A model generated the notes under the pieces. That model saw only the letters and a program-made list of their open reading frames with translations. It was not told the origin of the DNA and ran no database searches. From assembly GCA_016699445.1 (NCBI GenBank), contig CP064976.1:930001-994000 (forward strand): a DNA stretch of 64,000 bases, written 5' to 3'. This stretch comes from Deltaproteobacteria bacterium. GTDB taxonomy: Bacteria > UBA10199 > JACPAL01 > GCA-016699445. Below, one piece after another: positions 48,540-58,263 of the stretch; positions within the stretch are counted from its first letter, which is position 1; every line of letters begins with the position of its first letter. Both the position numbers and the translations under genes were made by a program.

Positions 48540-48757
48540 TTTTGGCCCCCACCCCCATTTGTATCCTTTGCTTTCATTTCCCTCCCCCGAAGTGGGGGAA
48601 GGCCAAATAATATGAATGTAACTAAAATGTTTGCTCGATGATTATTTTCCTATTTCCAAACCTCTTTAGGCGAGATCCATCTCAGTCAAATAACCCTCCC
48701 CCACTTCGGGGGAGGGAAGTTAAGACCGTGGAAGCAAATCCGGGTGGGGGCCCAAAA
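48540..48757. repeat. Nested palindromic intergenic element
   Basis: 218 bp between tamA and the barrel gene. The outer arms TTTTGGCCCCCACCCCCATTTG (48540-48561) and CAAATCCGGGTGGGGGCCCAAAA (48735-48757) pair with few mismatches. Inside lie two inverted, nearly identical hairpins of CCCTCCCCC-type (48580-48603 and 48694-48716). No coding potential is seen. Confidence 0.7.
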
Positions 48758-48797
48758 ACAAAAACCCCGATCTGCCTTGCGGCAAATCGGGGTTTTA
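48756..48797 (-). terminator. Terminator of the porin-like gene
   Basis: Minus-strand rho-independent terminator: stem CCCCGATTTGCC / GGCAGATCGGGG (48765-48792) with a GCAA loop, followed by TTTTTGTTTT. It lies 23 bp after the stop codon. Runs of T on both sides suggest it could also act on the plus strand. Confidence 0.85.
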
Positions 48798-48819
48798 TCA
48801 GCAAGAGTTAAATTCAGAA

Positions 48820-49947
48820 TTAGAAGCTGTAAGCGAACATACCAGCAACACCTGGGACATAAGATGTTGTTGTAGTTCCACGGGATTTACCCATATCCAA
48901 GTTTCCTTCGATCACTAAGCGAGCTCCATCTGCAATGCTATAGCCAGTGGCTAAGCTGATTTGATGGCTTGTACCACCAGAACCATAACCTACAGTTGTT
49001 AAAGAAGTACCTGCATTAACACCAATCAAGCTAGCTACTTCTTGGCGAGAATGGACGATGCTGTAACGAAGTGTTCCATCCCAAACATCGCTGAAAGCGT
49101 AAGTAGCTTTAGCCTGACCACCAAAATGTCTATCATCATTGGCTGAGCCAGTGATAGGATCTTGACGATAAGCACCTTCCAAACCAACTTTAAGAGCTTC
49201 ATTGACGGCCAAAGAAGCACTTAAATCAGCAAGCATGGACCATGGCTTATTAGATGTGGTTTCTGGGCTGGCAGCAGCATTAAGTTTCACCCAGCTGCTG
49301 TTTCCTTCTTCACCCCAGCTATAAACGACATTAGCACCAAGTCCTGGAACTTGAGTACCAGATGTAGCTTTATCAGCCAAATTATTGACCACATAAAATT
49401 CTGCACGAGTAGCTTCGTTAAAGTTATAACCTAAACGAGCACCGAGCAAATTATGAGGCAACAATGTACGGTGTACATTGGAGAATGACACTGTGGACAA
49501 TTCACTACGATCCACTGGATCCAAACCAATTCCTGAGTTGAAACGACCGACTAACAATTCCCAACCGTTACCAGCGGGGATATTAGCTGTCACATAAGCT
49601 TGCTCAATTACTGTTGGTGTTGTTCCGCTAGCTCGGCTTCCAGAAAAATCAATATCAGCACGTGCACGGATGTTTTCACCAAAGCTTTTTGCTAAATCCA
49701 ATTCAACTTGGTCATTATAAAAACCAAACTGAGATGAATTCTTGGTATCAGCAGCTCTCAGACCATAATCATTCAAGATTCCCAATGTTCCTGTCGTTGG
49801 GGTATTCTTGAGTGTTTTGCTCCAAGCACCGATGTTTGTAATATTTCCAGAAATCTCGAGGCCTGAACCTTCCTCGGCTCTGACGTTAGCAGCTACTAAT
49901 GAAGTAGCGGCCACTGTGAGTACTGCTAATGCGAGTAACTTTCTCAT
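48820..49947 (-). CDS. Porin-like outer-membrane beta-barrel protein
   Basis: 375 residues from the ATG at 49945-49947, which has a strong AAAGGAGAGAAAC site; an upstream in-frame start at 50004 is unlikely. The signal peptide (cleavage near VRAEEG) is followed by alternating strands, SGNITNIGAWSKTL, FYNDQVELDLAKSFGENIRARADIDFSG, VGRFNSGIGLDPVDRS, ending in an aromatic C-terminal strand MFAYSF. This is the pattern of single-chain outer-membrane porins (BBP2-like). Strong ribosome site, strong terminator and two promoter-like sites suggest high expression. Substrate unknown. Confidence 0.78.
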   Translation of the reverse strand: MRKLLALAVLTVAATSLVAANVRAEEGSGLEISGNITNIGAWSKTLKNTPTTGTLGILNDYGLRAADTKNSSQFGFYNDQVELDLAKSFGENIRARADIDFSGSRASGTTPTVIEQAYVTANIPAGNGWELLVGRFNSGIGLDPVDRSELSTVSFSNVHRTLLPHNLLGARLGYNFNEATRAEFYVVNNLADKATSGTQVPGLGANVVYSWGEEGNSSWVKLNAAASPETTSNKPWSMLADLSASLAVNEALKVGLEGAYRQDPITGSANDDRHFGGQAKATYAFSDVWDGTLRYSIVHSRQEVASLIGVNAGTSLTTVGYGSGGTSHQISLATGYSIADGARLVIEGNLDMGKSRGTTTTSYVPGVAGMFAYSF

Positions 49948-49984
49948 TGTTTCTCTCCTTTTTTGATTCATAAGATTTACGTCT

Positions 49985-50168
49985 TTTATAATGAACTGAC
50001 ACACTCTAGAATGGTTTGGCGTTTTGACGTTTCCCCCCTTTCTTCGCCCTGATTTACCATTTCAATAACAATTCTTTAAAACAACTCTTCTAGATTCTCT
50101 TTAACTACTCTTACTAACGTTTTGGATAAATTGGCATTTTTTGTAACTGAACTGTCACACTCTGTCAA
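49985..50168 (-). promoter_or_regulatory. Promoter region of the porin-like gene with a repeated 16-mer
   Basis: The 315-bp gap 49948-50262 contains no gene. On the minus strand there is TTGACA (50163-50168), a 17-base spacer, and TACAAA (50140-50145). A 16-mer TGAACTG(T/A)CACACTCT (plus strand) occurs twice, at 50148-50163 and 49992-50007, with one mismatch. Each copy sits in the position of a promoter spacer just upstream of a -10-like hexamer (TACAAA, TATAAA). It may be an operator or a duplicated promoter. Confidence 0.45.
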
Positions 50169-50262
50169 CCCTAAGATTTATCCTCAGAGTCCCATTCCCC
50201 AAAAGTTAACCATCGCCGGTAATGGATGAGAGCCTGTCTGTCAAAGAAAATGACTTTCCTCC

Positions 50263-50730
50263 CTATCTCACCTCAGCAATCAATTCCATCTCCATAGAAG
50301 CCATGAGGGGTAGTTCCACAACACCCACCACAGCTCGTGCATGAGGCCCCACGGTCTCTCCAAAGACTTCCACCAAAAGCTCACTGGCCGCATCCATAAC
50401 TTTTACGTGATCATTAAATCCGGGGTAAGTATTGATATAGCCCATTACACGAACAATTTTTTTCACCTTTTCAAGGGCTCCCAGTTCATTTTTCAAAACA
50501 GCTATCAGATTCACTACACAGGCTTTGGCCGCACGCCGCGCCGTTTCAATATTCAAATCCTTTCCCACACGACCTTTATAAGCAATCTTCCCTTCCACCT
50601 TGGGCAATTGACCTGAGACAAATAATAAATTTCCAGTCCGTACCGCAGGGACATAATTGCCAGCGGGGACTATTTCCGGAAGGACTATTTGAAGCTCCTT
50701 GAGCTTCTGATCGATTGAAATAGGCGCCAT
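50263..50730 (-). CDS. RidA-family (YjgF-like) protein
   Basis: 155 residues. RidA proteins remove reactive enamine/imine intermediates; this sequence is of the longer chorismate-mutase-like subgroup rather than archetypal RidA. Landmarks: AGNYVPAVRTGNLLFVSGQLP, GKVGKDLN-like GRVGKDLNIETARRAAKACVVNLIAVLK, VMGYINTYPGFNDHVKVMDAASELLVEVFG and HARAVVGVVELPLMASMEMELIAEV. The usual catalytic Arg may be represented by R in GPHARAVVG. It is 12 bp downstream of a methyltransferase gene on the same strand. Confidence 0.87.
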   Translation of the reverse strand: MAPISIDQKLKELQIVLPEIVPAGNYVPAVRTGNLLFVSGQLPKVEGKIAYKGRVGKDLNIETARRAAKACVVNLIAVLKNELGALEKVKKIVRVMGYINTYPGFNDHVKVMDAASELLVEVFGETVGPHARAVVGVVELPLMASMEMELIAEVR

Positions 50731-50742
50731 CTATGATTCCTT

Positions 50743-51459
50743 CTATTCCTTTTGTAAGAGAAAAAAGATCAAGAAAGGAGTTTTTCTCAGATTTTCAAAA
50801 AGCTCCTGATCATTTCCCGAAGTTTGAAAAAACTTTCTTAAAGATCCATCGTAAAAAAATTCTTTTACTGAATCGACAGTCAACCCTGACTCTCTAAAAA
50901 ATTTAAAATATCTTTCAAAACCCGGACCCAATGAGTCTTCACCCACCACACTTCTTAAATGTTCTTTTTGAATCATGTGGGAAAACGGATGAAAATCACT
51001 CAAAAGAATCATTCCACCAGATTTTAAAATACGCGAAGCTTCACGAAGAATACGACTCAAAGAAATTTTTGAAAAATGAGGCCGCAGAAGAATAAAATCC
51101 CAACTCCCTTCTAAAAAAGGAAGATTTTCCCAATGAGATAAAACAAACTCAGCACTCTCATCTGAAGGCATTTCTTTTTCTTTTTGACCACCCACGCGAA
51201 CCATCAGTGCAGGATTCATTGAACGAATCATCGGTGTAAGAGAAGACTCTCGCGGCGCAATCTCTAAGACTTTACAACCACTCAATGAAGGAAGCCGTGA
51301 CTTAAGCTCTTTTTGTTCCGAATAATAAAGGAGCTGACGAAAGGGGGATTCTCCCAAAGGAAAATCGAAAATCTCCTGAGTTTGTCCCATTTGAGAATTT
51401 TTCTGAACCACACGAGGCTCGGAAGAATTCTTTTTTTTCAAAAAACCAAAAAGACTCAT
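50743..51459 (-). CDS. SAM-dependent methyltransferase-like protein
   Basis: 238 residues. A class I methyltransferase core is recognisable but loose: CKVLEIAPRESSL replaces the usual VLDxGxGxG, followed by FVLSHWENLPFLEGSWDFILLRPHF (motif of SADxLPF type) and ILREASRILKSGGMILLSDFHPFS. The SAM-binding glycines are largely missing, so activity is uncertain. The first 35 residues are Lys/Ser-rich. It is upstream of the RidA gene on the minus strand and divergent from pepA, with 129 bp between. Confidence 0.7.
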   Translation of the reverse strand: MSLFGFLKKKNSSEPRVVQKNSQMGQTQEIFDFPLGESPFRQLLYYSEQKELKSRLPSLSGCKVLEIAPRESSLTPMIRSMNPALMVRVGGQKEKEMPSDESAEFVLSHWENLPFLEGSWDFILLRPHFSKISLSRILREASRILKSGGMILLSDFHPFSHMIQKEHLRSVVGEDSLGPGFERYFKFFRESGLTVDSVKEFFYDGSLRKFFQTSGNDQELFENLRKTPFLIFFLLQKE

Positions 51460-51588
51460 AAAGTTTTAAAACCTTACACAAAACCATTTATCGACGCACC
51501 AAAATTGTTTGACGCCTCTCTGTCACTCACGTACTTTTTTCAATCCAAGCTTCAGAAATTAACCGTTTTATAATTTAAGGAACTCTTC

Positions 51589-53102
51589 ATGAAGAATGAA
51601 AATATCCGTTTTTCAACATCTATCTCCGACAAAATTCAAACTGACGTTCTTGTCCTTCCTGTTTTTCTGAAAATAAAAACTTTGTTTTAAGTACATTATC
51701 CAAAAAAATGGATGACTCTTTAAAAGGATTTTTAACCACTCTTCTAAAAAGAGAAGATTTTAAAGCCCATCCAGGAGATGCACGATTAATTGATATCCCA
51801 GAAGTCCTTGGAGCCAAAGCTATAGTAGTCATGGGAATTGGTGAGGCAAAAAAAATTGATCGTGAAGTTTTGAGAAAGTTTGCTGCAGCAGCCCTCAAAC
51901 AAGCTAACAAAGTAAAAGCGAAAAAAATTTCGTATGAAGATCTCTCGTTTTTGGATCCTTCACTCAATTCATTGGCTCGCGGGCAGGTGATTGCTGAAGG
52001 TGTTACCCTAGCTCAATATACCTTTGATGATTATCGATCCGAAAAACAGGCTCCTAAAAAAACAGTCTCTCATGTCGAAGTGATAACAGACGATCTGACG
52101 GGTATCAAAAACATGCAGCTGGGTTTTTCACGTGGACAGATATTTGCTGAGTCGACCAATTTTGCACGCTCATTAATCAATATCCCTGCAGTCGACATGA
52201 CTCCTAAACGTTTGGCGGATGAAGCTAAAAAAATTGCCAAGCAACCTGGAATTTCTATCAAGGTGTTGGAGAAAAAAGAAATCGAACGTTTAGGAATGGG
52301 GCTTTATCTGGCTGTAGCCAAAGGCAGTGAACAGCCTCCTTATTTTGTTCACCTCACCTACAAACCTTCAGGAAAAGCCAAAAAGAAAATTGTTATTATC
52401 GGAAAAGCTGTCACCTTTGACAGTGGTGGACTGTCTCTTAAGCCGCCAAACTCTATGGAAACCATGAAAGATGACATGAGTGGTTCAGCGGCGATGTTGG
52501 GAGTCATGAAAGCTTTGAGTGCCCTCAAGCCTTCTGTGGAAGTGCATGGTATTTGCGCTGCTACCGAAAACATGCCTTCAGGAGCTGCAGAACGTCCTGG
52601 AGATATCGCACGGGCTATGAATGGAAAAACTGTGGAAATTCTCAATACCGATGCTGAAGGGCGTCTCACCTTGGCCGACGCTATTTGTTATGCACAAAAA
52701 CTCAAACCCGATCTAATGATCAATGCAGCCACATTGACCGGAGCTTGTGTAGTTGCTTTGGGAGATTTATGTTCCGGAATTATGGGCAACAATCAGGACT
52801 TGATTCAGGATCTCATCCATTGTGGCAAAGAAGCTGGTGAAAAACTCTGGCAGATGCCTCTCATTGAAGAATACAAAGAAGAACTCAAAAGTCCTATCGC
52901 TGACCTTAAAAATGTGGGTGGTCGATGGGGTGGCACCATCAATGGAGGACTCTTTCTCCAGGAATTTGTCGACTCAAGCATCCCGTGGGCTCACGTTGAT
53001 ATCGCAGGGCCTTCTTGGACTGAAAAGGAACTTGCTTACTGTCCACGCGGTGGCACAGGTCATCTGACGAGAACATTGCTGCATTTCCTTTTAAAACAAT
53101 AA
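51589..53102 (+). CDS. pepA: Leucyl aminopeptidase (frameshifted near the N-terminus)
   Basis: About 504 residues when joined. The ATG at 51589, behind AAGG, opens MKNENIRFSTSISDKIQTDVLVLPV; one added T in the T5 run at 51662-51666 continues FSENKNFVLSTLSKKMDDSLKGF in the long frame. The M17 catalytic domain is complete: VGKAVTFDSGGLSLKP (Lys and Asp), DMSGSAAMLGVM, NTDAEGRLTLADA (metal ligands and Arg) and TLTGACVVALG. It cleaves N-terminal residues in the cytoplasm with two metal ions; PepA can also bind DNA. The M17-N-domain protein at 24762 looks like a paralogue without the catalytic half. Confidence 0.92.
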
Positions 53103-53257
53103 TCGTTTCTTTCTAATGCACGTTGGACGGGCCTTGGAGAGAATCATTTTTTTCAGACAAACTTAACGCGCTGCGTTTTTAAAAAAAATATTTTTTAAAA
53201 AAACCTAAGCTTCTTAAGGGTCTAGAAATTCATCCTGACACCTCTCCACCCACTTCC

Positions 53258-53285
53258 TTGACACCCTGTGTAACCACAATATATT
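53258..53285 (+). promoter_or_regulatory. nrdJ promoter
   Basis: A perfect -35 TTGACA (53258-53263), a 16-base spacer and a -10 TATATT (53280-53285). It is followed by a leader of about 90 bases to the nrdJ ATG. The rest of the gap 53103-53257 is AT-rich and holds nothing else I recognise. Confidence 0.7.
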
Positions 53286-53321
53286 GTGTGCCTTTACTAA
53301 TCGACATACCATAAGATGTGT
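53274..53321 (+). promoter_or_regulatory. Tandem NrdR boxes
   Basis: Box 1 (53274-53289, CCACAATATATTGTGT) agrees with the NrdR consensus acaCwAtATaTwGtgt at 15 of 16 positions and covers the -10 element. Box 2 (53306-53321, ATACCATAAGATGTGT) agrees at 11 of 16. The boxes start 32 bp apart, the usual NrdR spacing of about three helical turns. Confidence 0.7.
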
Positions 53322-53349
53322 ATAACCCAGGGGAAAACCCTGTGGATAA
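53317..53349 (-). promoter_or_regulatory. Two DnaA-box matches upstream of nrdJ
   Basis: On the minus strand TTATCCACA (53341-53349) is a perfect DnaA box and TTATACACA (53317-53325) a common variant, in the same orientation and 24 bp apart. They lie downstream of the promoter. DnaA controls nrdAB in E. coli; a similar role here is inference. Confidence 0.5.
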
Positions 53350-53384
53350 ACGCTCATGTCATTTAAAATAAAGGGGATTATTAT

Positions 53385-56323
53385 ATGACACCAGTTTTAC
53401 CACTCAAAAAACAAGAAACAGCCGACAGTCAAGAGCTTGAAAAGACAGAATTGGCTGAAAACATGTCTGGGCTTAAGTTTAATCGTTATTTTACACAGGC
53501 GGGGACTGATCCTTACCAACTATTAAAATGGACTAAAAGAACATCCGTTATCAAAGAGCCTGATGGCAGCGTCGTTTTCGAAATGAACGATGTCGAAGTA
53601 CCAGAATCATGGTCTCAACTGGCCACGGATATTGTTGTTCAAAAATATTTCCGCAAAGCGGGTGTCCCTGATAGTGCTGGGGGACGTGACGGCCACGAAG
53701 TTTCAGTCAAACAAGTTGTCTACCGTGTAGCACACTCAATCCGATTGGCTGGAGAAGAATTAGGCTATTTTGCCACCTCCAATGATGCCGAATCTTTTGA
53801 AATGGATCTTACCTATCTCCTTCTCACACAAAGAGGAGCTTTCAATTCCCCTGTCTGGTTTAACTGCGGACTCTATCATTCTTATGGAATCAAAGGCAGT
53901 GGAGGTAATTGGTCTTGGAATCCCGCGATTGATGAAATCAACCAAACTCTTGATGCTTACTCCCGTCCTCAATGTTCGGCATGTTTCATTCAATCCGTCG
54001 ATGACGATCTCATGAGCATTTTTGAATTAGCTAAAAACGAAGCACGTCTTTTTAAATATGGTTCCGGAACTGGTACCAATTTTTCTAAAATCCGCGGTCG
54101 CCAGGAAAAACTTTCCGGAGGCGGTACGTCATCTGGGCTCATGAGTTTTCTGGAAGTTTTAGATAAAGGTGCTGGCGCTACCAAATCAGGTGGTACCACA
54201 CGCCGCGCCGCCAAGATGGTTTGCTTGGATGTCGATCATCCTGAAATCATCGACTTCATCAACTGGAAAGTAAAAGAAGAGAAGAAAGCCGGCATTTTGA
54301 TTCAGCATGGTGGTTATCCTGCAGATTTTAATGGAGAAGCTTACCATACTGTTTCTGGACAAAACTCCAACAACTCCATCCGTCTTTCAGATGATTTCAT
54401 GCGCGCCTATGAAAATGGCACTGAATGGAGCACACGCATGCGTACAGATGGAAGTGTTTGCGAAACATTTCCCGCTCGCGATCTCATGAGACAAATCGCT
54501 ACTGCCGCTTGGTCCTGCGCCGATCCTGGAGTTCAATACGACACGACTATCAACAACTGGCACACTTCTGCCAATACTGATAAAATTTACGCCTCCAATC
54601 CCTGCTCTGAATACATGTTTTTGAATGACAGCGCTTGCAACTTAGCCTCGCTGAATCTCATGAAATTCACCGATGATCGCGGACACTTCCAAGTAGAAGA
54701 CTTTAAGCATGCCGTACGTACTTTCATTATTGCTCAAGAAATTTTGGTCGACTTTGCATCTTACCCCACTCGCGTTGTCGCTCAAAACAGCCACGACTAC
54801 AGACCTTTGGGATTAGGTTACGCTAATCTCGGTACACTCTTGATGACCAATGGAATCCCTTACGACAGCGAGAAAGCGTTGGCGATTTCCGGAGCGATCA
54901 CTTCTCTCATGACAGGTGAATCTTACCGTGTGTCGAGCGAAATCGCTGAAGTCAAAGGCTCCTTCCCTGGCTACGAAAAAAATCGTGAACCTATGTTGAG
55001 AGTCATCGGCCAACATCGTGAAGCCTCTCACCGCATCGACTCAACTCTTTGTCCTTCTGATCTTTTAACCGCTGCCAATGAAGCTTGGGATTTAGCTTTG
55101 GAAAAAGGCCGTCTCTATGGCTACCGTAATGCCCAAACCACTGTTTTGGCACCTACAGGGACCATTGGTCTTTTGATGGATTGCGACACCACGGGTGTGG
55201 AACCTGAATTTTCTTTGGTAAAATGGAAAAAATTGGCAGGTGGTGGACACTTTAAAATTATCAATCAATCAGTTCCTTTAGCTCTCCGACGCATTGGTTA
55301 TGCCGACAATCAGATCGCTGATATCCAGCAATATATTCTGGATACCGGAACAATCGAAGGATCCCCAGCCCTCAAGCCCGAACATCTCGCAATCTTTGAT
55401 TGTGCCAACAAATGTGGCGATGGCGTTCGTTTTATTGATCCTATGGGTCACATCCGCATGATGGCAGCAACACAACCTTTCATCTCGGGTGCTATTTCCA
55501 AGACCGTCAATCTTCCCAATCAAATGTCAGTGGAAGATATTGAAAAAATCTATGTGGATTCATGGAAATTGGGTCTCAAAGCTGTGGCTCTCTACCGTGA
55601 TGGTGCAAACATTCCCAACCTCTCAACACAGGTTCGGCCAAAAAAGAAAACAAGACGGACGCTATTTCTGTCGCGGCTGCAGCACAAGCAGTTGCCGATG
55701 CTCAAGCTATTTTGGATCAAGGAATTAGCCGCGGTGAACGCGAAACTCTTCCCATCAAGCGTCAAGGCTTCACTTTGGAAACCACAGTCTCAGGACACAA
55801 ACTCTTTCTTCGTACAGGCGAATACGAAGATGGTCGCTTAGGCGAAATCTTTATCGACATGTACAAAGAAGGCGCTGCCTACCGCAGTATCTTAAACTGT
55901 CTGGCGATTGCGGTTTCGATTGGTCTTCAATACGGAGTGCCTCTCGATAAGTTTGTGAATAGTTTTACCTTCACACGCTTCGAGCCTCAAGGAATCACCG
56001 ATCATCCAAACATCAAAATCTGCACATCGATTTTGGACTACATCTTCCGCATTTTGGGATTTGAATATGAAGGTCGTACCGACTTCGTTCATCTCAAACC
56101 CGAAACTCTCGAAGCTCGTGACAATCAAGAAACAGCCTCACAAGCTTCCGCTCAAACTGCCAAAACGGAAAAGCCCAAAGCAGCTAAAGCGGCATCAATG
56201 GGAGAACATTTATCCGAAATGATGGGCGATGCTCCCTGCTGTGATCAATGTGGGCACATCACCGTCCGCAACGGTGCTTGTTACAAATGCATCAACTGCG
56301 GAAATTCGATGGGATGTAGTTAG
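53385..56323 (+). CDS. nrdJ: Adenosylcobalamin-dependent (class II) ribonucleotide reductase (frameshifted)
   Basis: About 979 residues after repair. It makes deoxyribonucleotides without oxygen, using B12. Motifs: [22 protein letters not shown] (redox Cys), [48 protein letters not shown] (radical-site NPCSE) and [19 protein letters not shown]. The C-terminal TSCPD region and a zinc-ribbon tail, [22 protein letters not shown], are in the second frame. The frames meet at CCC 55614-55616: one more C gives [17 protein letters not shown]. The start has AAAGGGG upstream. Regulated by the NrdR/DnaA sites above and ended by the terminator at 56345. Confidence 0.93.
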
Positions 56324-56344
56324 TGGTAATTGAAAATTGAGAAT

Positions 56345-56384
56345 AAAAAAACCGCCCAAGGAAACTTGGGCGGTTTTATTTTTA
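56345..56384 (+). terminator. Terminator after nrdJ
   Basis: Strong rho-independent terminator: AACCGCCCAAG-GAAA-CTTGGGCGGTT (56350-56375) followed by TTATTTTT. A run of A upstream makes it potentially bidirectional, serving the small minus-strand gene on the other side. Confidence 0.92.
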
Positions 56385-56420
56385 GAATCAGTTTAATTTA
56401 AATTTAGCCTCTACGACCAC

Positions 56421-56630
56421 TTAACAAGGCATCGAATGGATTTGAACTCCCATCGCAAAATTATCTCTAACTTGATTAGGGCGTGTTGGACTTGATTCAG
56501 CAATTTTATCCGCATCTCCCACCATTCGAGAACGACCTTTACCAATTAAAGATTGAAATACTTGATGAGTCCCCTCACCTTCATGACGATGCGTTGGACC
56601 TCTATGATGCTGACCGATTGTATTGGGCAT
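56421..56630 (-). CDS. Hypothetical small basic protein
   Basis: 69 residues from an ATG at 56628-56630, with TAATGAGG six bases upstream as ribosome site. The sequence MPNTIGQHHRGPTHRHEGEG is His/Arg-rich, and it ends HSMPC. No family is recognised and there is no signal peptide or membrane segment. It lies between nrdJ and tmk on the opposite strand and would share the terminator at 56345. The good ribosome site and clean gap favour a real gene, but a random frame is possible. Confidence 0.4.
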   Translation of the reverse strand: MPNTIGQHHRGPTHRHEGEGTHQVFQSLIGKGRSRMVGDADKIAESSPTRPNQVRDNFAMGVQIHSMPC

Positions 56631-56754
56631 AAACACCTCATTATTTAGTTAAGCTTAACTTTTAAGTTATCGCTTAGGTTCCTGCTTTAAGTTGCGTCCT
56701 ACGGTAAAAATTTTGACCAACTCCAAAGATTATTTTAATGGAACTAATCCAATC

Positions 56755-57488
56755 ATGAAAGCAAAAACTTCTCATTTTGAAAAAAAATCAACGCATCGCG
56801 CAAAAAAGGCTTCTTTAAAGAAGGGTTTCTTCATTACCTTTGAAGGGGGGGAAGGGGCTGGAAAAACCACTCAAATCAAGAGGTTAAGTGAGTGCCTGGC
56901 ACTATTAGGCTATGCTTTTTTAATCACGCGTGAGCCGGGAGGGACTTCGGTGGCGGATCAGATCCGAACCACTCTTTTAGACCCAAAAAACAAAGGAATG
57001 TCCCCTCAGCTAGAACTCCTGCTCTATGAAGCAGCTCGTCGGGATCATGTCGAAAATCTGATTTTGCCGGCTTTGAAGGCTAAGAAAATTGTCATTTGTG
57101 ATCGTTTTACAGACTCGACCCTAGCTTATCAGGGATTTGGACGAGGGATTGACCACCCGTTGATCGAAAATCTCAACACGATTGCCACCGGCGGACTCAG
57201 ACCCAATCTGACATTTCTCTTTGATCTATCTCCCAAAATTGGACTCAAGAGAGCGACAAAAAGGAATATACAATTGGGGGCGTGGGGGGAGAGGGTCGCC
57301 CCCCACATATAAAAGACCGGATTGAAAATGAAAAAATTTCATTCCACGAAAAAGTCCGGAAGGGTTTCTTGACTCTGGCCCGAAAAGATAAAAAAAGGTT
57401 CGTCATCATCGATGCTACCCAACAACCCGACATCATTTTCCGAAAAATTTTTTCAGAAGTGGAAAAACGCTTACGGCGCTTCCTCTAA
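56755..57488 (+). CDS. tmk: Thymidylate kinase (frameshifted; palindromic insert)
   Basis: About 245 residues when joined. Phosphorylates dTMP. Motifs: FITFEGGEGAGKTTQ (P-loop), TREPGGTSVADQIR (DR-E loop, substrate Arg), CDRFTDSTLAYQGFGRG and LFDLSPKIGLKRA. A stop at about 57311 lies in a short G/C-rich palindrome (57276-57308) with runs G5, G6 and C6; one more G joins RNIQLGAW... to IKDRIENEKISFHEKVRKGF. The palindrome adds roughly 15 residues just before the DRxE segment (LID region). Upstream frame start at 56692 is possible; I use ATG 56755. holB follows, overlapping the 3' end. Confidence 0.88.
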
Positions 57489-58263
57489 GCTTCCGTGCGC
57501 CTATCTTTTTTCTGGGCCTTCAGGTGTTGGGAAAAAAGCCTGTGCTTTAAAAATGACGGATATTCTGATGAATCACGCATCTCTCCTCAACCATCCGGAT
57601 TTCATTGAAGTCACCACAGAAAAAAAATCGATTGGGATCGAAACCATTCGTGAACTTCTCCAACGACTGACACTGAAACCCGTTTCATCACCTTACATCG
57701 TCATCTTGATTGAAAATGCTGAAATCATGACAATAGCAGCAGCCAATGCCTTGCTCAAAACGTTAGAAGAACCCCCCGCTCACGTTGTCTTTTTCCTTCT
57801 CACCACGTCACCAGACCAACTACTTCTCACGATCCGCTCGCGCTGCCAAAAAGTTCATTTTCCTGGAGATATGGATCTGTACCGACATCGCTCTGAAAAT
57901 CTTTTGCAGCAAAATCCTTTTTTAAACGAATTGATCCTGCCGTTATTGCAAAAAAACAAAACAACTTTTTCTGCAGCCTCCAAAGCGGCCGAGACACTGG
58001 CCAAAGAATCCTACGCACTCGAACCGGTTTTTACATTGTTACAAAATCTCTGGCATGATGCCCTGACGTGGAAAAATACGTCTCAAGAAGACTTCTTAAC
58101 AATGCCTCAGCTTAAAAATATCACACAAACATTAGCGACAAAAAGCTCTGAAGCTCTCTCTAACAACATCGATACGATTTTAGAAACCCTCCACGCCATC
58201 GACGGAAACGTTAACAAGACGCTTGCGTTGGAACGTTTATTGAGCACATTAGGAAACCCATGA
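57412..58263 (+). CDS. holB: DNA polymerase III subunit delta'
   Basis: 283 residues. The clamp-loader P-loop YLFSGPSGVGKKACALKM and helical AAA+ features, HPDFIEVTTEKKSIGIETIRELLQRL, IENAEIMTIAAANALLKTLEEPP (family 'DAAA-N-LKTLEEPP') and LLTTSPDQLLLTIRSRCQ (SRC motif) are typical. Delta' bacterial forms load the sliding clamp. The first 30 residues share 77 bases with the 3' end of tmk in another frame; no later start codon precedes the P-loop, so I accept the overlap. It overlaps metG by four bases, giving tmk-holB-metG, a common gene order. Confidence 0.88.
   Translation: MLPNNPTSFSEKFFQKWKNAYGASSKLPCAYLFSGPSGVGKKACALKMTDILMNHASLLNHPDFIEVTTEKKSIGIETIRELLQRLTLKPVSSPYIVILIENAEIMTIAAANALLKTLEEPPAHVVFFLLTTSPDQLLLTIRSRCQKVHFPGDMDLYRHRSENLLQQNPFLNELILPLLQKNKTTFSAASKAAETLAKESYALEPVFTLLQNLWHDALTWKNTSQEDFLTMPQLKNITQTLATKSSEALSNNIDTILETLHAIDGNVNKTLALERLLSTLGNP

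Noticed and set aside
53103..53257. Cobalamin riboswitch before nrdJ
   Set aside because: No B12-box sequence is visible; the promoter and NrdR/DnaA sites explain the region.
56425..56460. T-arm-like GGAGTTCAAATCC on the minus strand
   Set aside because: The stem does not pair properly and no other tRNA arms are near; it lies in a small open frame.
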